From: Planctomycetia bacterium
Lineage (GTDB): Bacteria; Planctomycetota; Phycisphaerae; UBA1845; UTPLA1
DNA: 64,000 bases
Direction of reading: 5' to 3'
NCBI GenBank assembly: GCA_015075745.1
Contig: JABTTW010000001.1
Location: 1,364,001 to 1,428,000, forward strand
Made by a program: the position numbers and the translations under genes. The notes under the pieces are model-generated. The model made no database searches, was not told the DNA's origin, and saw nothing but the letters and a program-made list of their open reading frames with translations. This document shows, in pieces, positions 35,590-43,334 of this stretch. Each line of letters opens with the position of its first letter. The stretch's first letter is position 1.

Positions 35590-36105
35590 TCACGAAGCGA
35601 GCTTGGCGAGCGCCGCCTGGTACACCTCCAGCGGGCGATGGCCGAACATCACAAAGATGACCTTGTCGATTTGATCATGACTTTCAAGGAAGCGGATGGT
35701 GGCGCCCAGCGCAACCTGCGCCGCCTCTTCGAGTGGATAGCCATAGACGCCGCAACTGATCGCCGGAAATGCGATTGAGCGAATCTTGTGCTTCACCGCG
35801 AGGCTCAGGGAGCTTTCATAGCAGGACCGCAGCAGCTCCGGCTCACCGTGCAGCCCTTCGCGATAGACCGGCCCGACCGTGTGGATCACATGCTTTGCGC
35901 GAAGGCGATAACCGCGGGTGATTCTCGCTTCGCCGGTCGGACAGCCGCCGAGTGTGCGGCATTCTTCGAGGAGTTCAGGCCCGGCGGCACGGTGGATGGC
36001 CCCATCGACGCCCCCACCGCCGAGGAGCGAGGAATTCGCGGCGTTGACGATGGCGTCGCAGTCCAATTCGGTGATGTCGCCTTCAACCAGCTCGATTCGA
36101 TCCAT
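35590..36105 (-). CDS. Macrodomain protein, O-acetyl-ADP-ribose deacetylase-like
   Basis: This 171-residue cytoplasmic protein is a single macrodomain. VNAANSSLLGGGGVDGAIH (residues 20-38) is the ADP-ribose-binding signature, with Asn24, Gly-rich loop and Asp34 as in YmdB. AFPAISCGVYGYP and HVIHTVGP are further landmarks. Family members hydrolyse O-acetyl-ADP-ribose or remove ADP-ribose from proteins. It converges on the TMTC-like gene with 12 bp between them and diverges from the next dockerin gene. Confidence 0.92.
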   Translation of the reverse strand: MDRIELVEGDITELDCDAIVNAANSSLLGGGGVDGAIHRAAGPELLEECRTLGGCPTGEARITRGYRLRAKHVIHTVGPVYREGLHGEPELLRSCYESSLSLAVKHKIRSIAFPAISCGVYGYPLEEAAQVALGATIRFLESHDQIDKVIFVMFGHRPLEVYQAALAKLAS

Positions 36106-36299
36106 CCGGCAATCCCCTTGAAAAGCTCAATAAGCGGGTATCCTACGATTTCCACATGGTTTCAACAGCGGGTCAACGGAAATCACCCGAATTACGCTTG
36201 AAACCGGCGTGCCGGAAGATTTAGGCTGTTGTTCGACGGCATACATTCATATCGAGACCGGCCCGTCAGATTGTCATTATTTTTTTGCCGGTTCCTCCG

Positions 36300-36379
36300 G
36301 GCAAAGACGCTATCCCTTACGAAGCGCGACGGAGCTTTGCCTGTCCGCCTCCACGCGCGGAATCCATATCTTTGCGGAC
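36300..36379 (+). promoter_or_regulatory. Structured 5' leader of the dockerin gene
   Basis: Two long-range stems: GGCAAAG (36300-36306) with CTTTGCC (36335-36341), and GTCCGC (36343-36348) with GCGGAC (36374-36379). The second ends five bases before the AGGAGG ribosome-binding site (36385-36390), so it could influence translation. No known riboswitch was recognised. Confidence 0.4.
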
Positions 36380-36397
36380 GCACCAGGAGGACTCAGA

Positions 36398-37861
36398 ATG
36401 TCTGCGCAGGTACGTAAAGCGGCGTTCGTGCTTTGTATAGTCTTGATCGCGGGAGGGCCCACATCCGCAGTTGTCATTGTGGGCGGGGCCGGCGCGCCGG
36501 TCATGGTGATGGATGATTGCTGCAAGGTCATCCTCAATCCAGCGCCTGTCGTTCCTCTTCCGGCCGGCGGCGCTGCGGCGGCGGGCCTGCGGGCGCAGAT
36601 TCTGGCGGACTATCCGGTCATTCCCGCGGGTGGGGTTGTGCTCGGCGCTGCCGCGCCAGGCACCGCGACGATCGACGTCTATGCCGCCGTGCTATATGGA
36701 CTGGATATCGAGGTGCGATACAACGACGGAGTGCCCGGACCGAGTTGGTCGTTTCCACCGCCATTTCCCGGCGGCATGGCGCCGAGCTACCGATTCTCGC
36801 AAAAGATTACGACAAACATGCCGCTTGGCGGAGTCGGCGGCATGTATATCGATCCGCGACCCAATGATGATCCGGGCGGGATGCCTCTGCCTTACTATGA
36901 GACAGATAGGGAGGCGGCGAGGTTCAGCAATGGGGCCAACGGTTTCGGCGCTTACGACCTGTGGTTCTGGGATTCGCCCAGGCGGCCCTGTAAGAATACG
37001 CACACGACCTGGATGGCGGACTGGTTCATCGTCAGCGAAAACCGATTCACCGTTCCCGGCGCGGACCCGTTGCATGTGATTACCGTTCATGACGGCTTTC
37101 GATACGGATTCGAGATCTGGCCGAAGAAGCTCTACTTCAGGATTCTCGATCTGTTTGATGTCGTCATTCCACTACCGGACATCGTCGTGGATTGGAGCCC
37201 GGCGGTCTGGACGAATAATCTGATGACCCCGACGACGGTCGGCGAGACTTATCCGGGTGGGGTCTTGACCCCCCCGCCGCCGCCGCCTTTCCAGGTGACG
37301 GTCGGCGACACGTGGCCGCCGAGCAACATTGCTCCGGACCAGATTCAATTCGGTGCGACGTTCATCCATCCTGGCAACGGCCAGCCGGCCTCCACGTCGT
37401 ACACGCTGAAGAACCTGCACGACCCGAACAACAAGGGAGATAACTGGAACATCGACGTACCGCTGCTGATGTCTCCCACGCAGGGCAATCACCTGCAAGT
37501 CACGATTGATATGTCCAAGAAGTTGATCGTGGTGGGACGAAACCAGCCGACGACCGATCGACAATCGGCGCTGCAGAACGTGCTTGCGGCGGAGATGCTC
37601 ATGGGATTCAACCCGGAGGCGCACAATCTGGTCGAGATCGGGCGACGATCGTTTAACTTCCAGTTGACCGCGATTGAGCACCCGCGCGGCGATATGGACG
37701 GCGATGCGCTGGTCAACGGACTCGACATCCAGGGGTTTGTCGATCTTCTCCTGTCCGACGAGCAGGACATCAATCTTGTGCCCTTCGGGGACTTTGACAT
37801 GACCGACACAGTAACGATAGACGACGTTCCGGGATTCGTGGATGCGCAATTGGCGCCGTAG
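36398..37861 (+). CDS. Secreted protein of unknown function with C-terminal dockerin
   Basis: The ATG at 36398 has a perfect AGGAGG at 36385-36390. The 487-residue chain begins with a signal peptide (about 1-23). The body is Pro/Gly-rich and beta-like, with SFPPPFPGGMAPSYRFSQ and a PPPPPP run near residue 290, and shows no family I recognise. The last 60 residues form a dockerin: GDMDGDALVNGLDIQGFVDL and GDFDMTDTVTIDDVPGFVD. It is probably extracellular and Ca2+-binding. A small lipoprotein gene follows within 10 bp, suggesting a two-gene unit. Confidence 0.78.
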   Translation: MSAQVRKAAFVLCIVLIAGGPTSAVVIVGGAGAPVMVMDDCCKVILNPAPVVPLPAGGAAAAGLRAQILADYPVIPAGGVVLGAAAPGTATIDVYAAVLYGLDIEVRYNDGVPGPSWSFPPPFPGGMAPSYRFSQKITTNMPLGGVGGMYIDPRPNDDPGGMPLPYYETDREAARFSNGANGFGAYDLWFWDSPRRPCKNTHTTWMADWFIVSENRFTVPGADPLHVITVHDGFRYGFEIWPKKLYFRILDLFDVVIPLPDIVVDWSPAVWTNNLMTPTTVGETYPGGVLTPPPPPPFQVTVGDTWPPSNIAPDQIQFGATFIHPGNGQPASTSYTLKNLHDPNNKGDNWNIDVPLLMSPTQGNHLQVTIDMSKKLIVVGRNQPTTDRQSALQNVLAAEMLMGFNPEAHNLVEIGRRSFNFQLTAIEHPRGDMDGDALVNGLDIQGFVDLLLSDEQDINLVPFGDFDMTDTVTIDDVPGFVDAQLAP

Positions 37862-37870
37862 CATTTGAAT

Positions 37871-38260
37871 ATGCGTGCATTAGAGCCGAGGCGAACTCAT
37901 CGGATCGCGAGCGCTTGCATTTGCCTCGCGCTCGCGGTCATCGCCGTCTCGTGCGCAGAGCGAGAGCGGGCGGCGGATCGCTCACTTCGGCCGGAGGCTT
38001 CCGCAATGCGAGAATCGCCGATGCCCGATGACGACGCGGTCACGATTGAAATCAACGATCGACTCGTCACGGCGCTGCGCAACGGGCGCGTCTTGTGGCA
38101 GACCGACGCGGTCGCAGCCGCGCCCGGGCCGATCGCCGGTGAGGCGCGCGTCAGGTCTGCGACCATCCACGACGGGGAAGTTCATGCCGTCGTCGGCAAG
38201 CACAGCCTTGTCATTCTGGATTTGCGAACGGGAAGCGTATTGGAAACCGCGTCGGATTAG
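37871..38260 (+). CDS. Small putative lipoprotein
   Basis: The 129-residue product begins with a basic n-region and hydrophobic helix ending in ALAVIAVSC, a slightly weak lipobox. The mature part has two beta-hairpin-like segments (DRLVTALRNGRVLWQTDAV and HSLVILDLRTGSVLETA) resembling one or two PQQ/WD-like propeller blades, too few for a whole propeller. The ATG at 37871 is used; an upstream in-frame TTG at 37865 is possible. It follows the dockerin gene closely and converges on ftsK. No function can be assigned. Confidence 0.65.
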   Translation: MRALEPRRTHRIASACICLALAVIAVSCAERERAADRSLRPEASAMRESPMPDDDAVTIEINDRLVTALRNGRVLWQTDAVAAAPGPIAGEARVRSATIHDGEVHAVVGKHSLVILDLRTGSVLETASD

Positions 38261-38297
38261 CCGACCGCTGAGGTCATGCTGAAGAGAAAAAAACGCG

Positions 38298-40757
38298 TCA
38301 GTCGCGCAGGTCCGCGCGGCCTTCGATGAGGTCGGGCACGCCTTCGTCGTCTTCGATGTCGGCGGTGCCGTAGGCGTCATCCTCCTCGGCTTCCATGTCG
38401 GCACGGAATTCGCCCTGAGCCACATCGTCATCGCGCTGCTTGCGGATCTCCGACCATTCCTTGGATGTGAGCAGGACTTCCCGCGCCTGGCTGCCCTTGT
38501 AGTCGCCGACAATTCCGGCCGAGGCCATCTGGTCGATGAGGCGACTGGCGCGCGAGTATCCGATTTCCAGACGCCGCTGCAGCAGGCTGACGCTTCCGCG
38601 CTGACTCTCGACAATGATCGACACGGCATCGTCAAAGAGCGGGTCGCGCTCGGAGTCCTCACCTTCGCCGGCCGGGCGGAGGCGCTGCAATTCGTGATGG
38701 AAGACGGGCCGGGCCTTGGTTGATAAGTCGGCGAGGACGGCGCGGAGTTCGTCGTCCTCGATGTAGGTGCCCTGTGCGCGAACGAGCTTGGACGAGCCGG
38801 GGGGCAGGAAGAGCATGTCGCCCTCGCCCATGAGGACTTCGGCGCCGTTCTGATCGAGGACGATGCGCGAGTCCATGCGGCTGGCGACGCGAAACGCCAT
38901 GCGGCAGGGGAGGTTACTCTTGATGAGGCCGGTGACGACGTTGGCCTGCGGCCGCTGCGTGGCGACGACCAGGTGGATGCCGACGGCGCGGCTCTTCTGG
39001 GCGAGGCGGGAGAGATGGTGCTCGACCTCTTTGCCGGAGGTCATCATCAGGTCGGCCAATTCGTCGATGACGATGACGATGTAGGGCAGGTGCGTGGGAA
39101 TCTGCTGCTTTTCCTCGTCGGTCGTGGGGGCGAATCGTTCGTAGATCTGATCCTTGGACATTCGATTGAAGCTGCCGATGTCGCGGACGCCGGCCTCGGC
39201 CAGCAGCTCATAACGCTCGTCCATCTTCGTCGTCGCCCACTGGAGGATCATTTCCGCCCGCTGCATGTCGGTGACGATCGGACACATCAGGTGCGGGATG
39301 TCCTTGAAGATGGAGAGTTCGACCATCTTGGGATCGACGAGAATGAGTTTCACGTGGTCCGGCCGCTGGGTCATCAGGACGGACATGATGAGCGTGTTAA
39401 TTGAGACGCTCTTGCCGCTGCCGGTGGTGCCCGCGACGAGAAGGTGCGGCATAGTGGCGATGTCGGCAATAAGCGGATCGCCGCTGGCGTTCTTGCCCAT
39501 GAAGATAGGCAGGGCCATCTTGGTCGGCTTGACGCCGCCGAGCATGATGAGTTCCTTGAGGCGGACCTTCTCTTTGTTGATGTTGGGAACTTCAATGCCG
39601 ATGGTGTTCTTGCCGGGGATCGGCGCGACGACGCGGACGGCCGGGGCCTTCAGCGCGCGGGCGATGTCGTTGGCGAGCGAATTGATCTGGCTGACCTTGG
39701 TGCCGGCGGAGAGCTCCAGCTCGAACATGGTGATGACGGGGCCGGTGTCGATCTCGACAACCTTCACTTCAATGCGAAACTCGGCGAGGGTGCGCTCCAG
39801 AATGGCCGCCTGATCGCGGACCAGCCCTTCCTGGCTCGCGGAGTATCTGCCCTCCGGATCGCGGAGGATGGACAGCGGTGGTAGGACGTAGTCGCCCAAT
39901 TCCGCCGGCCAGGCGTTCTTCGGCTGCTTGCCTTCGACGCGGTCCTTGCCCAGCATGCGGATGATCAGTTCGCGCTCAGGTGTTCGTTTGGGCGGGGCCT
40001 CGGCGTCATCGCCTTCAGATTCTGAGTCCTCCTCCTTCGCTTCAGGTACGGCGTCATCTTCGTCGTCGGGCTCGTCAAGCGCTTGTGCCGACGGCTGGGA
40101 GGGTGAGTCGAAGGCGCCGGAGCTCAGGTTGCCCGCCCCGATCATGACCGGCGTGAGCTTCGGACCGATACGACCCGCGGCGCCGACGGTGGAAGTCGCT
40201 CGCCGGGCAAACGAGGCGACCCATTCGAAGAATGTTGGGACTTTGACGAGCAGGTCATCGGCGGCGAGGACGACGCCGAGGGTGAATACGGCGGAGATGA
40301 CCACCGCGGCCCCCCAGAGTGAGAAGGCGTCCTTGAGCATCGCGGCAAATGCAATGCCGAGGATTCCGCCGTGTCCCTCGACAAGTCCCTCCCGAGCGTT
40401 CGGGTGGAGCAACGCACCGCCGGCAGCCGCGGCCGTGACCAGAAGGGTGAGTCCGATCAATCGCATGGCGGGCGAGGGAATGGATCGCCGCATGAGTTGC
40501 AGGACGGCCGCCGCCGAGACGAGCAGCAGAAGGGGATAGACTCCGTCACCGAGATAGTGAAGGAGGTGGAAGGAAAACCAGGCGCCGGCCCGACCGCAGC
40601 CGTTGAGGACCGGATCAGGCTGGGGCCAGACGGCGGAATTCGGCCAGTCGTTGACGTCAAACGTCAGGATGGCCACCCATGCGAATGCGCACAGCACAAG
40701 GGCCGCGACGGAGCGCGAGTTGCGAAGGGTCGCGGCATGTTGAGGAAAGAGCGTCAC
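38298..40757 (-). CDS. ftsK: DNA translocase FtsK/SpoIIIE
   Basis: This 819-residue protein has four N-terminal transmembrane helices (about 15-175), an acidic linker (about 220-255) and an alpha/beta motor domain. Walker A is in GTTGSGKS (about 442-449) and Walker B in VIVIDELADLM. Asp-rich motor features such as LILVDPKMVELSIF are present. The C-terminal winged-helix gamma domain (about 690-760, SVSLLQRRLEIGYSRASRLID) recognises KOPS-type polar sequences. It pumps DNA at the division septum and helps resolve chromosome dimers. The start is GTG at 40757. After the gamma domain there is an acidic tail. Confidence 0.94.
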   Translation of the reverse strand: MTLFPQHAATLRNSRSVAALVLCAFAWVAILTFDVNDWPNSAVWPQPDPVLNGCGRAGAWFSFHLLHYLGDGVYPLLLLVSAAAVLQLMRRSIPSPAMRLIGLTLLVTAAAAGGALLHPNAREGLVEGHGGILGIAFAAMLKDAFSLWGAAVVISAVFTLGVVLAADDLLVKVPTFFEWVASFARRATSTVGAAGRIGPKLTPVMIGAGNLSSGAFDSPSQPSAQALDEPDDEDDAVPEAKEEDSESEGDDAEAPPKRTPERELIIRMLGKDRVEGKQPKNAWPAELGDYVLPPLSILRDPEGRYSASQEGLVRDQAAILERTLAEFRIEVKVVEIDTGPVITMFELELSAGTKVSQINSLANDIARALKAPAVRVVAPIPGKNTIGIEVPNINKEKVRLKELIMLGGVKPTKMALPIFMGKNASGDPLIADIATMPHLLVAGTTGSGKSVSINTLIMSVLMTQRPDHVKLILVDPKMVELSIFKDIPHLMCPIVTDMQRAEMILQWATTKMDERYELLAEAGVRDIGSFNRMSKDQIYERFAPTTDEEKQQIPTHLPYIVIVIDELADLMMTSGKEVEHHLSRLAQKSRAVGIHLVVATQRPQANVVTGLIKSNLPCRMAFRVASRMDSRIVLDQNGAEVLMGEGDMLFLPPGSSKLVRAQGTYIEDDELRAVLADLSTKARPVFHHELQRLRPAGEGEDSERDPLFDDAVSIIVESQRGSVSLLQRRLEIGYSRASRLIDQMASAGIVGDYKGSQAREVLLTSKEWSEIRKQRDDDVAQGEFRADMEAEEDDAYGTADIEDDEGVPDLIEGRADLRD

Positions 40758-41088
40758 AATGATCCCCGTTTATCCCCCGCTTACGAATTCTCCAGAGCTT
40801 TGATTCATCGCTTCCCGCCGATTGCGATCGCCGGATGGATGGCGAGAAAAAAATCAAGGACCGGCGCGCATTTTCAGCGCCCGGCATGCCGCAATCGGCC
40901 TTTTCAGTACTATCGACCGAACATTGCCCATCGCTCAACCCAAACGGCGCGACGAAATGCGGCGCTGAAGCGCGCGAAGTCCGTCGAATTTCTTGATTCC
41001 AGTCGAACAAATTGTTATGCTCAACCCAGCACTTCGGACCGGGAGTGTGATTCAGGGCTCTGAGCATTTTTTACGGCAGGAGGCGGGC
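40758..41088. other. 331-bp divergent intergenic region
   Basis: Between ftsK (minus) and the SNase-like gene (plus). It contains a good sigma-70-type promoter for the plus gene at 40993-41021 and A-rich and T-rich tracts. No further gene or repeat was seen. Confidence 0.6.
40993..41021 (+). promoter_or_regulatory. Sigma-70-type promoter for the SNase-like gene
   Basis: TTGATT (40993-40998) and TATGCT (41016-41021) with an optimal 17-bp spacer. The inferred start near 41028 leaves a 60-base leader ending in the GGAGG ribosome-binding site. Confidence 0.6.
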
Positions 41089-41931
41089 ATGTCGAAGCGC
41101 CGTAGCTGCGCACTCACCCAGCCGGTCGACACGCACACTTACCTTATTGAGTGGGAGGGCAGCCCGCGCCGAATCCGCCTGATGGATGTCGCCCCGGAGA
41201 GCGCAACCGAGGCCTCGGGACGCAGACCGACAAATTTCGGACGCCAGACCCTCTCCTGGCTGCGTAGCGAGGTTTTGGGCGAGGCGCGGGAGGCGGAGGT
41301 CGAGCTTCCGGCCGAGTCGGTGGTCAGCAATTCCGGATGCCTGTTGGGGCACCTCTTCATCCGCGGCGCGAACATCTGCGTCCGGATGGTTCGCGAGGGA
41401 TGGTCCCCCTGCTTTGAGAAGTACGGACACCCCAGTTCTTATTGCGAGGAACTGGAGGATGCGGAGCGCTGGGCCATCCGCGAGGGGCTCGGCATCTGGG
41501 GCGGCGCGCATGCCGAGACATACTGGAAACGCAAGCGCTGGTGGCTGCTGCGCGCCGGACAGGTGGAGCGCTGCCGGCACGCCGCCGCGATGGGCGAGGA
41601 CATTCTGGACGCCCGGCTGGACTACGATGAGATCGTCAAGCGCGCAGCAGTCAACGCGCCATCGGTCATTTTCGCTGACGCGACGAATCTGTTTCCGCTG
41701 GCGGACGGGGCGTCGCTTGTGCAGCTTGGGAATCCGAGTCGGCCCTTGTGCGCGTTCTTTCCGTTGTCGATGCGAATCTTCGCCCGTTATCTCGCCAGGC
41801 ATCACATTGGCGCCGGAAAGCAGAACTACCTGTACTTCAACGGTCCGCTTTCCATGGAAGGCGATCAGCCGCAGATCCTGGTTGAAATCCCGAATGTCGT
41901 CGCGACCTATCCGCCGCGCGATCTTCAATAG
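41089..41931 (+). CDS. SNase-like domain protein with C-terminal extension
   Basis: This 280-residue protein starts at ATG 41089 with GGAGG at 41079-41083. Residues about 15-145 resemble a thermonuclease (SNase) beta-barrel: RIRLMDVAPES, GRQTLSWLRSEVLGE and CVRMVREGWSPCFEKYG. Compared with the usual RLxGIDxPE active-site strand, this copy is one residue shorter and the metal-binding Asp is displaced, so nuclease activity is uncertain. The 130-residue extension (about 150-280) is unfamiliar. There is no signal peptide, unlike most bacterial SNases. Confidence 0.65.
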   Translation: MSKRRSCALTQPVDTHTYLIEWEGSPRRIRLMDVAPESATEASGRRPTNFGRQTLSWLRSEVLGEAREAEVELPAESVVSNSGCLLGHLFIRGANICVRMVREGWSPCFEKYGHPSSYCEELEDAERWAIREGLGIWGGAHAETYWKRKRWWLLRAGQVERCRHAAAMGEDILDARLDYDEIVKRAAVNAPSVIFADATNLFPLADGASLVQLGNPSRPLCAFFPLSMRIFARYLARHHIGAGKQNYLYFNGPLSMEGDQPQILVEIPNVVATYPPRDLQ

Positions 41932-41938
41932 GCGAGCG

Positions 41939-41999
41939 GCGACGGACCGCGCGGCGCACGCGCAGGTAGCGCGCAGCCGCGCGGATGGTTCACCGTCGC
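41939..41999. terminator. Strong nested hairpin between convergent genes
   Basis: GCGACGG (41939-41945) pairs with CCGTCGC (41993-41999), and inside it CCGCGCGGC (41947-41955) pairs with GCCGCGCGG (41976-41984). It sits between the stops of the SNase-like gene and the MBL-fold gene. There is no T-run, so a bidirectional terminator role is only inferred. Confidence 0.5.
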
Positions 42000-42003
42000 C
42001 TGC

Positions 42004-43098
42004 TTACTCTTCCATCTCCACCCACCAGACCTTTGTGATCGTTCGTCCGTCCGTCTCAAAGATGAAGCTGTCGTCGGCCGGGGGCTCGTCGCCTCGGCCC
42101 GACTGGTCGCCTTCGTCGGTGCGAAGGATGTGGTCGGGCTTTACTCCGGCCTTTTTGAGGCGCTTGATCGAGCCTTCGTGGGGATGCTCATGCGCTTCGC
42201 CGGCGGGAATGACCGCCCACTCGGGATCGACTGCCTCCAGGAACGGCAGGGCGCTGGCACCCTCAGAACCGTGGTGAGCCACCTGTAGCACGGTGGACTT
42301 GAGAGAGCACTTCTCGGGCAGCAACTTCATCATGTCCAGCATGTCGGCCTCTTCGCTTTCGACGAATTCATCGGGGACTGGATTCTGCAGCTTCAGCGGC
42401 CGGCCGTTGATGTCGCCGGTGATGAGGAATGAGACGTCGCCGTAGATCAGCCGAAATACGAGCGACGCGTTGTTTCGCTGTTCGGCCTCGCGGTAGCGGC
42501 GATTGGTCTTCGGGTCGATCTTCGGCGGCTGAGCATCGACGTTGAGGTATCGCACGCAGATGTCATCTTTCGCCGTCGTCGTGCCGCAGTCGTCGATGAT
42601 CTCCAGGTCGCCGGGCGATACCCAGTCGGAGATGGGCATGTAAATCTTGCAATCCTCCTCGCTGCGAACCGCGCTGAGCATGGCCTGCCATTTCGAGTTG
42701 GACTTCTCAATGGGCGGACTGGTGTAGCCGGTGTTCCAGAATTGCTCCACGTCGTAGGTCTTGAAGATCTTGAACATGCCGTAGTAGTGGTCGGAATCGG
42801 GATGAGTTACAATGGCGATGTTGATCGGCTTGGATGTCGGCACGAAATGCCGCACGTATCGAACCATGTCGTCGAGACCGCTGATACCGCCGTCGATGAA
42901 TATTCGCACGCCGTCGTCGGGCGTCTGCACCAGCATCGCCAACCCCCCACTCACGTCGATGAAGTGGACACGGAGATGGTCGCGATTGAGCTGGACCTCG
43001 GAGATGGGCGTCTTGTGCGTCGGCGGCTCGGCGGCCTGCGCGAGTCCGGACACAAACAGCGCAAAGCAGGCGCCCCATGAAGTGATACTGCGGAACAT
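42004..43098 (-). CDS. Secreted metallo-beta-lactamase-fold hydrolase (ComEC/Rec2 C-terminal type)
   Basis: The ATG at 43098 follows AGGAGG with six bases between. The 364-residue protein has a signal peptide (about 1-22) and an MBL domain. Metal ligands appear in THPDSDHYYG, a variant HxHxDH motif lacking the second His, then ITGDIN and VAHHGSE, as in the extracytoplasmic ComEC domain. Relatives hydrolyse phosphodiester or related bonds. No ComEC membrane channel domain is present, so it acts alone outside the cytoplasm. Substrate unknown. Confidence 0.85.
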   Translation of the reverse strand: MFRSITSWGACFALFVSGLAQAAEPPTHKTPISEVQLNRDHLRVHFIDVSGGLAMLVQTPDDGVRIFIDGGISGLDDMVRYVRHFVPTSKPINIAIVTHPDSDHYYGMFKIFKTYDVEQFWNTGYTSPPIEKSNSKWQAMLSAVRSEEDCKIYMPISDWVSPGDLEIIDDCGTTTAKDDICVRYLNVDAQPPKIDPKTNRRYREAEQRNNASLVFRLIYGDVSFLITGDINGRPLKLQNPVPDEFVESEEADMLDMMKLLPEKCSLKSTVLQVAHHGSEGASALPFLEAVDPEWAVIPAGEAHEHPHEGSIKRLKKAGVKPDHILRTDEGDQSGRGDEPPADDSFIFETDGRTITKVWWVEMEE

Positions 43099-43334
43099 GG
43101 TTCCCTCCTGACCGTGAAAACGGCCCACGACATGAATCGGCCGGAGGATCGCACGAGACCGCCGCGATTGCGGCGAAGCCCTCTCGTCATGGGGTGCGGC
43201 CCGATGCCCGACGGCCTTCAGGTTCGATCATAGGCAGCCCGCAAAACCGGGGCAAATCGGGCTGAAAAAACTCGCCAGCCGGGCCCTGCCGGGGCGTGCT
43301 TTCCACTGAATCTAGCGTGACTTACGATATACGC

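Noticed and set aside
36229-36397. Start of the dockerin gene farther upstream in the same frame (from 36209)
   Set aside because: The ATG at 36398 has a perfect AGGAGG and is followed directly by a signal peptide; the extra residues are not family-like.
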